From: Myxococcales bacterium
Lineage (GTDB): Bacteria; Myxococcota_A; Polyangia; Nannocystales; Nannocystaceae
Assembly (NCBI GenBank): GCA_020633315.1
Contig: JACKDV010000013.1
Location: 124,001-188,000 of the forward strand
Reading direction: 5' to 3'
DNA: 64,000 nucleotides
Below, piece by piece: positions 8,367 to 16,482 of this stretch (within the stretch, counting starts at the first letter, position 1; each line of letters begins with the position of its first letter). Both the position numbers and the translations under genes were made by a program. The notes under the pieces are model-generated. The model was not told the DNA's origin, made no database searches, and worked only from the letters and a program-made list of their open reading frames with translations.

Positions 8367-8747
8367 GCCTCGACAGCTGGGCGGGGCGACGCCGGCTCCT
8401 CGGAAGTGGGGCTCGCGGATGCGCCCATCGAGAGCCGGCCGCGAGCTCGATCGGCGAGGAGTGATCGTGGCGGAGCGCGAGGGGGCTGGCTCGAGCTGGT
8501 GTCGAGATCGTGACGATCATCGCGGGATCGTCAATTGCTCGACTCCGGGATCGCCCCGACAGTCCCGAATCGAGCCGGGAGCAGAGCAGTGCGAGAGCGG
8601 CGAGGTGATCGATCGCGTGGGCTCGTGAGCGGCTCGCGACGAAGCTCGGCGGTCGAGCGCGAGGCGAGCCCGGGCGCCGACATCGTGCCGACGACCACGC
8701 GGGCGGCGGCGAGGCGATGGACGATCACAGCCAGAGCGGATCGTGGC
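8367..8747. other. 381-bp intergenic region, no gene seen
   Basis: Short frames on both strands are Arg/Ser-rich and lack ribosome sites. Many GATCG-type tetramers occur but no long repeat or clear hairpin was recognised. It separates a small plus-strand gene from the minus-strand block that begins at 8748. Confidence 0.5.
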
Positions 8748-9038
8748 TCACTGGTCGTCGGGCGGGACCACCTGCTCGATCCAGCGGCGCAGGTTCTTCA
8801 TGTCGCGGCTCGACAGCGGGAGCCGGTGACGCTGGGCGTCCCCTGGATTGCCCTTGCTCGGCCCAGTGCCAGGACCGGGAACATTCGGGCCCGCAATGGT
8901 GACGGTGAAGAAGTAGGGCGCATGCTCGGCCGATCCTCCCCCCTCGGTGCCCAAGCAGATCTGCACGCTGGTCTCGTGCTCGCCCTGGGTGTTGATCCCC
9001 GAAAAGCAGATCAACGCCATCGTCTGTTCTTCTCTCAT
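8748..9038 (-). CDS. Small hypothetical protein (96 aa)
   Basis: A 96-residue cytosolic-looking protein: a beta-rich first half (MALICFSGINTQGEHETSVQ, then PYFFTVTIAGPNVPG) and a helical end (SSRDMKNLRRWIEQVV). The ATG at 9038 has GGGGAG a few bases upstream; an ATG six codons later is an alternative. No recognised family and no catalytic motif. It stands alone, with 115 bp to the next upstream gene on the same strand. Confidence 0.62.
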   Translation of the reverse strand: MREEQTMALICFSGINTQGEHETSVQICLGTEGGGSAEHAPYFFTVTIAGPNVPGPGTGPSKGNPGDAQRHRLPLSSRDMKNLRRWIEQVVPPDDQ

Positions 9039-9153
9039 GGTGCTCCCCCGGAGGGCGCCCCCACGCCCTGCGGGGATCCATGACACCACAGATCGCGGTT
9101 CTCGGCTGCCCCTTCGCACAGGCCCGCGGGCCGCCACCGGCCTATTGGCCGCT

Positions 9154-9747
9154 TCATGGGATCGTGACGCACGCCTGGCCCAGGTCACAGGCGTTCTCGC
9201 AGACCTCGGCGCCGCCGCAGTCGAGGGTGCAGCTGCCCAGGCACTCGGTGATGCGACAGGTCTGCGCGCCCACGCAGCCGAGGTCGCAGGTGCCCCCGGG
9301 GCAGGCCAGCTCGCACACCTCGGTGCCAGTGCAGTCCATCGAGCAGCCGCCGGCGGTGCAGCTCTGCACGCACTGCTGGGCGCCATCGCAATCGGTGACG
9401 CAGGCGCCGGCCGGGCCCTCGCAGGAGATGTCACAGCTGGCCCCGTCGGTGCAGGTGGTGTTGCAGATCCCGGCGGGGCAGTCGAAGGCGCACTCGAGCG
9501 CGCCCGGGCACTCGAACGAGCAGCCGAGGCCCCCGAGCAGCGGGCACTCGAGCGCGCAGGGATCGTCCTCGCAGACGCAGGTCACGCCCTGGCAGGCGCC
9601 GCCCACGTTGCCGGTGCCGGCCGTTCCGCTCGGCTCGGTGTCGGTGGAATCGCCGCTGTCGGAGCCCTGGGCCACGACGTCGGGCGGCAGGGTGCAGCCC
9701 CCCAGCAGCCCCAGCAGCAGGCCCCTCCTCATCATGCGCGCGATCAT
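9154..9747 (-). CDS. Cys-rich repeat lipoprotein (copy 1)
   Basis: A 197-residue surface lipoprotein. Signal and lipobox are RRGLLLGLLGGC (Cys18). A Ser/Asp/Thr/Gly linker follows, then about 145 residues containing roughly 29 Cys in short repeats of the form C-x3-C-x(4-6)-C, for example CSFECPGALECAFDCPAG and CSMDCTGTEVCELACPGG. Such repeats form a disulfide-stacked solenoid. A second protein of the same design is encoded at 12592-13182. The start overlaps the stop of the upstream TPR membrane protein by four bases. It is therefore the third gene of the sigma factor operon and a likely target or partner of that system. The role is unknown. Confidence 0.83.
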   Translation of the reverse strand: MIARMMRRGLLLGLLGGCTLPPDVVAQGSDSGDSTDTEPSGTAGTGNVGGACQGVTCVCEDDPCALECPLLGGLGCSFECPGALECAFDCPAGICNTTCTDGASCDISCEGPAGACVTDCDGAQQCVQSCTAGGCSMDCTGTEVCELACPGGTCDLGCVGAQTCRITECLGSCTLDCGGAEVCENACDLGQACVTIP

Positions 9748-10649
9748 GGGCGGAGCTCCTCGGCTCGCTTGCGCAGGCGGGCCGCGTAGATGCTGTCGGC
9801 GTGGTCGGCCAGGAAGGCCTCGATGGAGGCGAGCTCCTGGGCGCTGCGACCGAGGGCCCGCAGCGCGCGGATGCGGCCGTAGCGGGCCTCCTCGGTGAGG
9901 GCGCCGGTGGAGCTGGCGAGGTAGGCATCGAAGTGGGCGAGCGCCTGCTTGGCCCGACCGCGGCGCAGCTCCATGCGGCCGAGCGAGACGTGGGCGGTCT
10001 TGGCCTCGGCGCTGGCGGGAAAGCGCTCGACGAGGCGCTCGTACGAGGTCATCGCCGCCGCCGGATCGCCCTCGGAGAGCTGGTGCTGCGCCTGCTCGAG
10101 CAGCGCGGCCGCGGTGCGCGGGGCAGAGGGGCGACGGGCGGCGCGACGAGCCGGGGCGCCCTCGGTGTCGCCCGACTCGGAATCGGCGACGTCGGGCACG
10201 TCGGGCGCGTCGGTCTCGGTCTCGGTCTCGGCCGCACCGGTGGAGCCCCCGAGCGCGGGCTCGGGCGCGACGGCGGGAGCGGGCCGCACCGATCGCGAGC
10301 GCTCCGCGGTCGCCTTGCGCTCGCTGGCCTGACCGCCGGCCTCCTCGTCGTCGAGCACCGAGGGCGCCATCTGGTGCGAGTCGTCGCCGCGGGCGAGCAG
10401 GCCGGTGCGGGGCACCAGCCACCAGCCCAGGAGCACCGCGGCCGCGAGGGCCAGCACGACGCCCACCACCACGCCCACGCGCGAGGGTGTCTTGGCGGGG
10501 GCGACCGGCACCGGCGTCGGCTCGGCCGCGGGAGCCTCGGCCAGGCCGGCCAGCGCCGCGGCCACGATCTCCGCGTCGGAGAGCTCTGCGGGCAGCGGCT
10601 CCTCGCCGAGTCGACCGAGCTCGGTCCACATGCGGGCTTCGTCGCTCAT
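9744..10649 (-). CDS. Single-pass membrane protein with TPR domain, coupled to ECF sigma factor
   Basis: A 301-residue protein. Residues 1-55 are cytosolic with the look of an anti-sigma N-terminus (MWTELGRLGEEPLPAELSDA). One membrane helix (VGVVVGVVLALAAAVLLGWW) follows near residue 60. A long Glu/Thr/Ala-rich linker then leads to TPR/YfgC-like units at the C-terminus (ALLEQAQHQLSEGDPAAAMT, then RAKQALAHFDAYL). The order sigma factor then single-pass membrane protein, with ATGA overlap, is the classic sigma/anti-sigma arrangement. There is no obvious zinc-binding HxxxCxxC motif, so an anti-sigma role is inferred from position. The external TPR part may sense or bind envelope proteins. Confidence 0.83.
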   Translation of the reverse strand: MSDEARMWTELGRLGEEPLPAELSDAEIVAAALAGLAEAPAAEPTPVPVAPAKTPSRVGVVVGVVLALAAAVLLGWWLVPRTGLLARGDDSHQMAPSVLDDEEAGGQASERKATAERSRSVRPAPAVAPEPALGGSTGAAETETETDAPDVPDVADSESGDTEGAPARRAARRPSAPRTAAALLEQAQHQLSEGDPAAAMTSYERLVERFPASAEAKTAHVSLGRMELRRGRAKQALAHFDAYLASSTGALTEEARYGRIRALRALGRSAQELASIEAFLADHADSIYAARLRKRAEELRP

Positions 10650-11296
10650 GCGCTCGGTCCTCCGTGGATGCCGATCTGCTGGTCGCGCCGCACCAGCTTG
10701 CGCAGCGCGGCCAGGCCCAGGCGAAGGCGTCCCTTGATCGTGTTGCGGCTGACCTCCGCCATCTCGGCGACCTCGTCCAGCGAGTGCCCCAGCGCATGGT
10801 GCAGCACGATCGCGTTGCGCTGCGGCTCGGGGAGCTGGTCGAGATAGCATCGCAGATCGCGAGGCAGGGTCTCGGACAGGCCCTCGGGGGCCGCGGGCGC
10901 GGCCAGGGCAGGCGCGTCCTCGACCACCGGCTCGGCCTTGCGACGCTCGCGGGCCAGGTGGCGCAGGGTGGTGCGCGCAGCGATGCGGCCGGCCCAGGCG
11001 TCGAGGCTGGCCTCGCCGCGGTAGGTGTGGGCGCTGCGGAGCACCTCGATGAGCGAGAGCTGGGCCGCGTCGTCGGCATCGGCGGCGTTGCGCGCCAGGG
11101 CCCGGGCCACCCGCCGCACCCGCCCCACCACGCGGCGGGCCAGCCAGCCCTGCGCCCGTGCGTCGCCGGCCGCCACTCGACGCATGGTCTCGAGCTCCAG
11201 CGACACCGGATCGCTCGGGGCCTCCGCGTCGGTCAAGGCCACCCCCACCGTCGGGGACCCCCAGACCTGGGGGCGAAGCACGCACGCGCCCTGCAC
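10646..11296 (-). CDS. RNA polymerase sigma factor, ECF type
   Basis: A sigma-70 family factor of up to 216 residues. Region 2 spans VGRVRRVARALARNAADADD to AHTYRGEASLDAWAGRIAAR, with the ECF phrase DAWAGRIAARTTLRHLARER. Region 4 carries the helix-turn-helix LDEVAEMAEVSRNTIKGRLR after LPEPQRNAIVLHHALGHS. It would direct RNA polymerase to the genes of an envelope-linked regulon. The start used is a GTG at 11296; GTG codons near 11242-11248 are equally plausible because family members begin close to that point. The stop overlaps the next gene by ATGA. An outer-membrane-type protein gene lies just upstream on the same strand. Confidence 0.9.
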   Translation of the reverse strand: MQGACVLRPQVWGSPTVGVALTDAEAPSDPVSLELETMRRVAAGDARAQGWLARRVVGRVRRVARALARNAADADDAAQLSLIEVLRSAHTYRGEASLDAWAGRIAARTTLRHLARERRKAEPVVEDAPALAAPAAPEGLSETLPRDLRCYLDQLPEPQRNAIVLHHALGHSLDEVAEMAEVSRNTIKGRLRLGLAALRKLVRRDQQIGIHGGPSA

Positions 11297-11330
11297 GTTG
11301 ACCTCGTGGGAGGGACGTGGGGGTCGTGGG

Positions 11331-12494
11331 TCAATTTTTCTTGGGGCGCCACAGGGTCGCGAAGGCCAGGCCCAGCTCCACGAAGCCGCGGACGGGGTGA
11401 GGGGACAGCAGCAGCCGGGACTCGGGGTCGTTGGCCACGTAGTCGGCGCGGCTCAGCAGGCCCTCGGCCCCCACGCGCAGGCCCACGCGGAGCTCCCGGA
11501 TGGGGGCCACGCCTACGCCCACCGCGAGGGCCCCGCTCGAGAAGAGCCGCCAGGCGTCGGCGGTGGGGGCCAGCGCGCTGCGATCGTCGGTGATGCGGCG
11601 GATCGGATCGACCGAGAGCCGCCCGGCCACCTCGAGGTCCCAGCGCCGAGCGAGGCCGAAGCGGTAGCCGCCCTCGAGCGAGATCGGGTGGCGACGCAGC
11701 GACAGGCGCACCTGCGGATCGTCGAGGGTGAGCGGCAGCACCAGGTCGTAGCGCAGGCCCACGAAGGCGCGAGGGGCCGGGCTCCAGGCCGCGCCCAGGG
11801 CCAGCCCGTGGCTGAGCAGGGGGTCGCGCGAGAAGCTGCTGCCGGCGTAGGCCAGCGAGAGCCACAGGCGAGGGAAGGCCGGGGGAGGCGGCGCGTCGAC
11901 GAGCTCGAGCGGCTTCGGCTTCGGCTCGGTCTTCGGCTCCGGCTCGGTCTCCGGCTCCGGCTCGGCCGCGGGCTCCGGCTCCGGATCGGGCGCCTCCTCG
12001 AGGGTGGTGGGATCGAGCTGGGTCAGCCCCGTCACCGGTCCCTCGATCGACTCGGCCACCACGCTGGTCGCGATGTTGGCCAGGGCCTCGTGCGCGGCCG
12101 CGGTGGCGCCGTCCTCGATGGGCACGCGCCGCCCCAGCACGCGCTCGCCCTCCACCTCGAACAGGTAGAGCGCATAGCTGCCCGGGCCGCGGAGGTCGAG
12201 CCACAGCACCGCCGCGGCCACGTGCTCGCCCGCGCGCCGCCGCGACAGCTCCACCAGGGTCGCGGGGTCGAAGGCCTCGGGGTCGTAGCGCACCACGTGG
12301 AGGCTGGCCTCGCCCTCCTGCGCCGCGCTGCGCACCCTCGCGATCAGCCGCTCGTCGTCGTCCACCTCGGGCAGGTCGGGAGCCATCAGCACCACGCCGG
12401 GCGGCTCGGTCTCGGCCTCGGGCTCGCCGCGTGACGCCGGGCTCCACGCGAGGAGCCACGTGCTCAGCAGGCCAAGTGCGATCCCTTGCGGCAC
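11331..12494 (-). CDS. Secreted protein with predicted C-terminal beta-barrel/beta-rich domain
   Basis: About 387 residues. A signal peptide (GIALGLLSTWLLAWSPASRG) is followed by a periplasmic alpha/beta domain with LYLFEVEGERVLGRRVPIED. A linker of EPEP/KPKP repeats follows, then a C-terminal domain of alternating strands (RLWLSLAYAGSSFSRDPLL; FVELGLAFATLWRPK) typical of small outer membrane barrels. The GTG at 12494 is preferred because it places a short n-region before the signal; the frame is open to an ATG at 12569. It sits immediately upstream of the sigma factor on the same strand (34 bp), so it may be part of that regulon. Function unknown. Confidence 0.75.
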   Translation of the reverse strand: MPQGIALGLLSTWLLAWSPASRGEPEAETEPPGVVLMAPDLPEVDDDERLIARVRSAAQEGEASLHVVRYDPEAFDPATLVELSRRRAGEHVAAAVLWLDLRGPGSYALYLFEVEGERVLGRRVPIEDGATAAAHEALANIATSVVAESIEGPVTGLTQLDPTTLEEAPDPEPEPAAEPEPETEPEPKTEPKPKPLELVDAPPPPAFPRLWLSLAYAGSSFSRDPLLSHGLALGAAWSPAPRAFVGLRYDLVLPLTLDDPQVRLSLRRHPISLEGGYRFGLARRWDLEVAGRLSVDPIRRITDDRSALAPTADAWRLFSSGALAVGVGVAPIRELRVGLRVGAEGLLSRADYVANDPESRLLLSPHPVRGFVELGLAFATLWRPKKN

Positions 12495-12591
12495 GATGCC
12501 AGCGCGTCCTCCGATTCGACGGTGGGGCAGGGTATCACGAGCGGCGTCGCGCCGACCCGCGCGCAACAATGGCGCGGGTCGGCGCGACCTT

Positions 12592-13182
12592 TCAGCCGCA
12601 GGTCACCGTGGAGCCGTCCTGCGAGGGCACGGAGCCGTCGGCACAGGTCACCGCGCAGACCCCCGCGAGGTCGCAATTCTCCACCACGCAGCCCGTGGCA
12701 GGGCAGGTCACCGCGCAGGTGGCCGAGCCCGCGCACTCCACCGCGCACGAGCTCGCCCCCGAGCACTCCACCGCGCACAGCACCCCGTCGGCGCAGGTCA
12801 TGTCGCAGCTCGACTGCGCCTCGCAGGCCATCTCGCAGCTCGCCGGATCCTCGCACCACAGCTCGCAGGTCTCGCCCGCTCCGCACACGCACGAGTCGCC
12901 CACGCAGGCCGAGCCCCCGGTCTGCCCCGTGCTGTCGTCGGCCCCGGTGCCCGTGTCGCCGCCCTCGGTGCCCGTGTCGGCCGGGGCGTCGTCGTTGCCC
13001 GTGTCGCTGGCGCTGGTGCCCCCGCTGTCGCCGTCGCCACCCGAGCCCGAGTCGTCGCTCGGGCCGTCGCCGACCGTGATCGAGTCGCCGTCGTCACCAC
13101 CACCGTCGGTGATGATGCAGCCCGAGCCGAAGCCCACGCCGAGCGAGAGGATGAGGAGGGGACGGAGGATCGAACGCTTCAT
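12592..13182 (-). CDS. Cys-rich repeat lipoprotein (copy 2)
   Basis: A 196-residue surface lipoprotein, the same design as the protein at 9154-9747. Signal and lipobox are LLILSLGVGFGSGC. A Gly/Asp/Ser/Thr linker of about 65 residues follows, then roughly 90 residues of Cys repeats (CSGASSCAVECAGSATCAVT is one unit pair). The Cys spacing, C-x3-C-x5-C, matches copy 1. The gene has its own ATG and lies about 100 bp upstream of the secreted beta-rich protein. The two Cys-rich lipoproteins therefore bracket the sigma factor operon. Adhesive or protective surface roles are possible but unproven. Confidence 0.83.
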   Translation of the reverse strand: MKRSILRPLLILSLGVGFGSGCIITDGGGDDGDSITVGDGPSDDSGSGGDGDSGGTSASDTGNDDAPADTGTEGGDTGTGADDSTGQTGGSACVGDSCVCGAGETCELWCEDPASCEMACEAQSSCDMTCADGVLCAVECSGASSCAVECAGSATCAVTCPATGCVVENCDLAGVCAVTCADGSVPSQDGSTVTCG

Positions 13183-13333
13183 GCCCTCGCCGTGGACCCG
13201 ACCGCGGCGGGCGGGTCAAAGTTCGTCGCCGCGTCGCGGCCTCCCTCGCCCCGTCGGTGATCACCACCACCCGCGGGCGCGCGCGATTGAATGGCGCGGC
13301 CCGGGCCCGCGTCGACCCGGGCTTCGAATGCCG

Positions 13334-13368
13334 CGAGGGCCGATCCCCTCGGCGGGAACCGGCCCTCG
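13334..13368 (-). terminator. Hairpin downstream of the 13391 gene
   Basis: Arms CGAGGGCCG (13334-13342) and CGGCCCTCG (13360-13368) pair perfectly over nine bases with a 17-base loop. It lies 22 bp past the stop of the lipoprotein gene transcribed in this direction, where a terminator is expected. No U-tract follows. Confidence 0.5.
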
Positions 13369-13390
13369 TCGGCGAGCCCGAGCGGTCTCG

Positions 13391-13834
13391 CTAGTCCTCG
13401 ACCACCACGGTGATGGGCGACAGCGCCATCAGGCTGGCCGACACCACCTGGTCCTCGTCGTCGACGAGCTGGTCGCCGAGGTAGGCCCAGTCGGCGTCGT
13501 GCTTGGCGATGAGGGTCAGGCCCTCGGCATCGCGACCGCCGAGCATCTCGTCGTCGTAGTCGACCTCGACGAGCACGGGCACGTCGAAGGTGAGGCCGAT
13601 GGGCTGGAGCACGTAGAGGTCGCTGGCCGCTCCCTCGGGGCCGGGGACCACCTCGATGGTGATCTCCACGGTCTCGTCGAGCGCGCCGGCGGGGATCTCC
13701 ACCGCCACCCGGCCGTCCTCCGAGACCACCACGCCGCCGTCGCGGCCGATCCCGTCGCCCTCCAGCATGTCGCAGCCGGTGCCGAGGATGGAGGCGAGGA
13801 GGGCGAAGGCGAGGGTGGTGCGGGCGGTGAGCAT
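13391..13834 (-). CDS. Lipoprotein with ZU5-like beta domain
   Basis: A 147-residue lipoprotein. The signal is LTARTTLAFALLASILGTGC with the Cys at position 21. The mature part contains the phrase VAVEIPAGALDETVEITIEV, which resembles ZU5-type domains common in myxobacterial envelope proteins. Further strands follow (LYVLQPIGLTFDVPVLVEVD). The ATG at 13834 has AGGAAA eight to nine bases upstream. The frame is open further upstream into AT-rich DNA, but that part is not protein-like. The gene is transcribed out of the AT-rich island at 13881-13960. Role unknown. Confidence 0.82.
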   Translation of the reverse strand: MLTARTTLAFALLASILGTGCDMLEGDGIGRDGGVVVSEDGRVAVEIPAGALDETVEITIEVVPGPEGAASDLYVLQPIGLTFDVPVLVEVDYDDEMLGGRDAEGLTLIAKHDADWAYLGDQLVDDEDQVVSASLMALSPITVVVED

Positions 13835-13880
13835 GGCGGCTTTCCTGTTCCCTTGTCCGACATCATCCTGCCCTGGGGCC

Positions 13881-13960
13881 AAATGATTACAAGGAGAATT
13901 TTTTAGAACACAGGGTACTTTTCTGTACGGAAATGTGATTTGAAATACTTTCAATCATTT
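13881..13960. other. AT-rich island in divergent-looking intergenic region
   Basis: Within the 284-bp gap 13835-14118 this stretch is strikingly AT-rich against a background of roughly 70% GC. It is bounded by inverted 8-mers, AAATGATT at 13881-13888 and AATCATTT at 13953-13960. It also holds a small palindrome (TGAAATACTTTCA). It could be a promoter with UP-like element and operator for the lipoprotein at 13391-13834, or a scar of inserted DNA. No gene was found in it. Confidence 0.55.
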
Positions 13961-14118
13961 AGGTAATAGCTCCGATGTAGGTCGAGCGCGATTTCGCTCA
14001 GGGTACCGAGGACACCACATGTGCGCCTCCATGCGCGCAGGTACCGCTACGATCCACCCTCCCGTTCATCCCGAGGGAAGATCGTGCGGACCTCGCGCGA
14101 TCGAAGGGCTGCGGCGGC

Positions 14119-15600
14119 TCACCCGCGCCGACGGCGGCGTCGCGCCAGCAGCAGCAAGCCGCCCCACCACGGAGCCGCGCCGGGCGAGGAGCCACTGCGG
14201 CAGCTGCAGCCCCCCACCTCGCCGGTCCCGGGCGCGGTGGTCCATCCGCTCACGGCCCCGTCGGTGTCGTCGCTGCCACCGTCCGCGCTCGTGCCCGCCG
14301 TGTCGTCGTTGGTCTCCACTCCGGTGCCGCCGTTGGTCCCCCCTTCACCCGAGGAGCCATCCGAGGAATCGGCCCCCGTGGCGTCGCTGGTGCCCGCCCC
14401 GCTGGAGACGCAGGCGTTGCTGCACTCGTCGTCGTCGACCTCGTTGCCGTCGTCGCACTCCTCCACGCCGGCCTGCACCAAGCCGTCGCCGCACACGGCC
14501 GCCACGCAGCCGCTCAGGCAGGCGTCGGTGTCGTCGTCGTTGCCGTCGTCGCAGGGCTCCATGCCGGCCCACACGTAGCCGTCGCCGCACACGGCCGGCT
14601 CGCAGGAGCCGGGGCACTCGTCGGTGTCGTCGCCGTTGCCGTCGTCGCAGCTCTCCATGCCGGCCCACACGATGCCGTCGCCGCACGCAGCCGCCTCGCA
14701 ATTGCTCAGGCAGGCATCGGTGTCGTCGCCGTTGCCGTCGTCGCAATCCTCCGTGCCGGCCCACGTGAAGCCGTCGCCACACGAGGCGTTTTCGCAGCTG
14801 CCCAGGCAGGCGTCGGTGTCGTCGAGGTTGCCGTCGTCGCACTGCTCGCCGGGCTCGATCACCCCGTTGCCGCACACCCCACAGCCGAACGCCCCCGCGG
14901 CCCAGGTCACCATGTTCTGGGCCAGCGCCTGGTTGTCGGCGTTGGCGATGTTGTTGTCGTCGAAGATGTTGTGATCGCCCAGCACCAGCATGCGCCCGCC
15001 GTCGCAGTAGCCGGTGTCGGGATCGACCACCGCCATGAAGGGGTTGCCCGCGCTGTCCTCGGCCAGCTCGAGCGCCAGCATCCCGTAGGAGAAGGTCGCC
15101 GACGCATTGGGCACGAGGTTGGCGATCCCCGCCGTCAGCGGATGCGCCGCGATGACCGTGGCGGTGGAGCCCCCGGTGCTCCCCCAGCCGGTCACGCCGA
15201 AGGGCGAGGTGAACGCGTCGTACGAGGGCCAGAAGCCCGAGCTCGAGCCGCCCGTGACGATGAGCGTGCCCCCGCTGCTCATCCAGTCGACGAGCGCCGT
15301 CTGCTCGGCGGCCGAGAGCACCGGCCCGCCGCTCGACAGCAGCGAGGTGTAGAACACGTCCACGCCGCCCAGGTAGGCCGCGTCGAGCACGGCGGTGGTC
15401 GGGGCCAGGGTGTCGCCGTTGGCCACGATCAGCGCGCGCAGCTCGTCGTGGTCGGCCCCGTTGGCGAGCACCCCGGCGGCGTAGTTGAGCCGCGTGTCGT
15501 CGAAGCAACCCCACACCGCCGCGCTCGCGGAGGCGGGGGCAGCGAGCACCACCAGGGCGACGAGGCAGGACGAAGACCAGCGAGCGCGACGAATGGACAT
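14119..15600 (-). CDS. Secreted MYXO-CTERM protein with five myxobacterial Cys-rich repeats
   Basis: A 493-residue exported protein. A signal peptide (SSSCLVALVVLAAPASASAA) is followed by an alpha/beta domain of about 230 residues. That domain resembles glutamine-amidotransferase-like folds (ALVDWMSSGGTLIVTGG; LAQNMVTWAAGAFGCG). Five tandem 32-residue repeats follow, each with CGDG or CGNG, then CDDGN, then DxC and a final C. A Ser/Thr/Gly/Asp linker precedes the C-terminal sorting signal: GGCSC, a hydrophobic segment with WWGGLLLLA, and a terminal run of Arg. This is the MYXO-CTERM tripartite signal. In Myxococcota it directs the protein to the outer surface through processing at its Cys. 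The ligand or function of the repeats is unknown. Confidence 0.93.
   Translation of the reverse strand: MSIRRARWSSSCLVALVVLAAPASASAAVWGCFDDTRLNYAAGVLANGADHDELRALIVANGDTLAPTTAVLDAAYLGGVDVFYTSLLSSGGPVLSAAEQTALVDWMSSGGTLIVTGGSSSGFWPSYDAFTSPFGVTGWGSTGGSTATVIAAHPLTAGIANLVPNASATFSYGMLALELAEDSAGNPFMAVVDPDTGYCDGGRMLVLGDHNIFDDNNIANADNQALAQNMVTWAAGAFGCGVCGNGVIEPGEQCDDGNLDDTDACLGSCENASCGDGFTWAGTEDCDDGNGDDTDACLSNCEAAACGDGIVWAGMESCDDGNGDDTDECPGSCEPAVCGDGYVWAGMEPCDDGNDDDTDACLSGCVAAVCGDGLVQAGVEECDDGNEVDDDECSNACVSSGAGTSDATGADSSDGSSGEGGTNGGTGVETNDDTAGTSADGGSDDTDGAVSGWTTAPGTGEVGGCSCRSGSSPGAAPWWGGLLLLARRRRRRG
14405..14872 (-). repeat. Five tandem ~96-bp coding repeats (CGDG...CDDGN)
   Basis: Within the MYXO-CTERM gene, five in-frame copies of a 32-codon unit show high DNA similarity, especially the GTCGTCGCA-rich Asp codon blocks. 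The units are coding, matching the known myxobacterial Cys-rich repeat, and could recombine to change copy number. Confidence 0.8.
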
Positions 15601-15714
15601 GGGGAATCCCTCGGGTGGGCCCGGGACGCGCGCGGACGAGCGCCCGGGTCGACGAGGCCCAACCCTACCAGGGGGCCGGGCCTCGCTCCACCACGCCCCG
15701 CTCGGCGCCGCGGC

Positions 15715-16449
15715 CTAGAAGAAGCACTCCTGCATCACCACCTCGGCCGGCGCGGACAGGGTCATGTCGACCAGATCGATCACGATCGGATCGCCGCCCT
15801 GGGTGCCGAGCTCCACGTGGATCGTCGCGGGCGCGCCGTCGAGCGCCGCCAGGTCGGGGATGCCATCGGGCGGCAGCACGGCGATGCAATCGTGCGCGAA
15901 GCCGCCGTCGAATTCGTCCCCGCCGAAGCACTCGAGGTCGTAGTAGTAGGTCGGCTCCTGGTAGAAGCTCCCGCCGGTCGAGCCCGGGAAGCCCTCCACC
16001 ACCACCTCGACCGCGAAGTACAGCGTGGTGCCCTGCAGCTCCCAGCCGCCCATCTCGGGGTAGATGGGGAACATCCAGCTTCCCTGCCCGCCGCACTCGA
16101 TCGAGTAGGTGCCGCCCGACTCGAGCAGCACGTGCCCCGCCCCGTACAGCTCCAGCCACGGCGAGCTCGGCCCGTCGTCCATCCACCCGTTGCACAGCTC
16201 CACCCCGCCGGTGGTCTCGGTCATGGTGGTGTTGGTGGTGTTGGTGGTGGCCGAGCCGCCCGAGCTGCCCTCGTCGTGCCCGGCGCTCGAGCCCTCGCCG
16301 GTGGCGGCACTGGTCGCGCCCGTGCCCGCGCTCGTGCCGGGCGAGCTGGTCCCGTCCTCCGCGCTACCGTCGTCACCACACCCCAGCACCAGCACGCTGG
16401 CCAGCGCCCATCCGAGCCTTCGATCAAGCAAGTCCATGCCCCGCAGCAT
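15715..16449 (-). CDS. Lipoprotein, hypothetical
   Basis: A 244-residue lipoprotein. The lipobox LVLGC follows LGWALASV. A Thr/Ser/Gly-rich linker with TTNTTNTTMTETT precedes a beta-rich domain. That domain contains ELYGAGHVLLESGGTYSIEC and FAVEVVVEGFPGSTGGSFYQ, with a Cys near the C-terminus (QECFF). ATG codons at 16473, 16449 and 16437 are all in frame; 16449 is chosen for spacing to a weak GGAC site. It lies 9 bp after the lipoprotein gene at 16483 on the same strand if the longer start is used, so the two may be co-transcribed. No family recognised. Confidence 0.75.
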   Translation of the reverse strand: MLRGMDLLDRRLGWALASVLVLGCGDDGSAEDGTSSPGTSAGTGATSAATGEGSSAGHDEGSSGGSATTNTTNTTMTETTGGVELCNGWMDDGPSSPWLELYGAGHVLLESGGTYSIECGGQGSWMFPIYPEMGGWELQGTTLYFAVEVVVEGFPGSTGGSFYQEPTYYYDLECFGGDEFDGGFAHDCIAVLPPDGIPDLAALDGAPATIHVELGTQGGDPIVIDLVDMTLSAPAEVVMQECFF

Positions 16450-16482
16450 GGTCCGTCCGCGCCGCCGCATCAAGGCGCGCGA

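Noticed and set aside
14405..14872. Five ~96-bp direct repeats as a possible mobile or satellite repeat
   Set aside because: They are in-frame Cys-rich protein repeats of a known myxobacterial type within a MYXO-CTERM gene.
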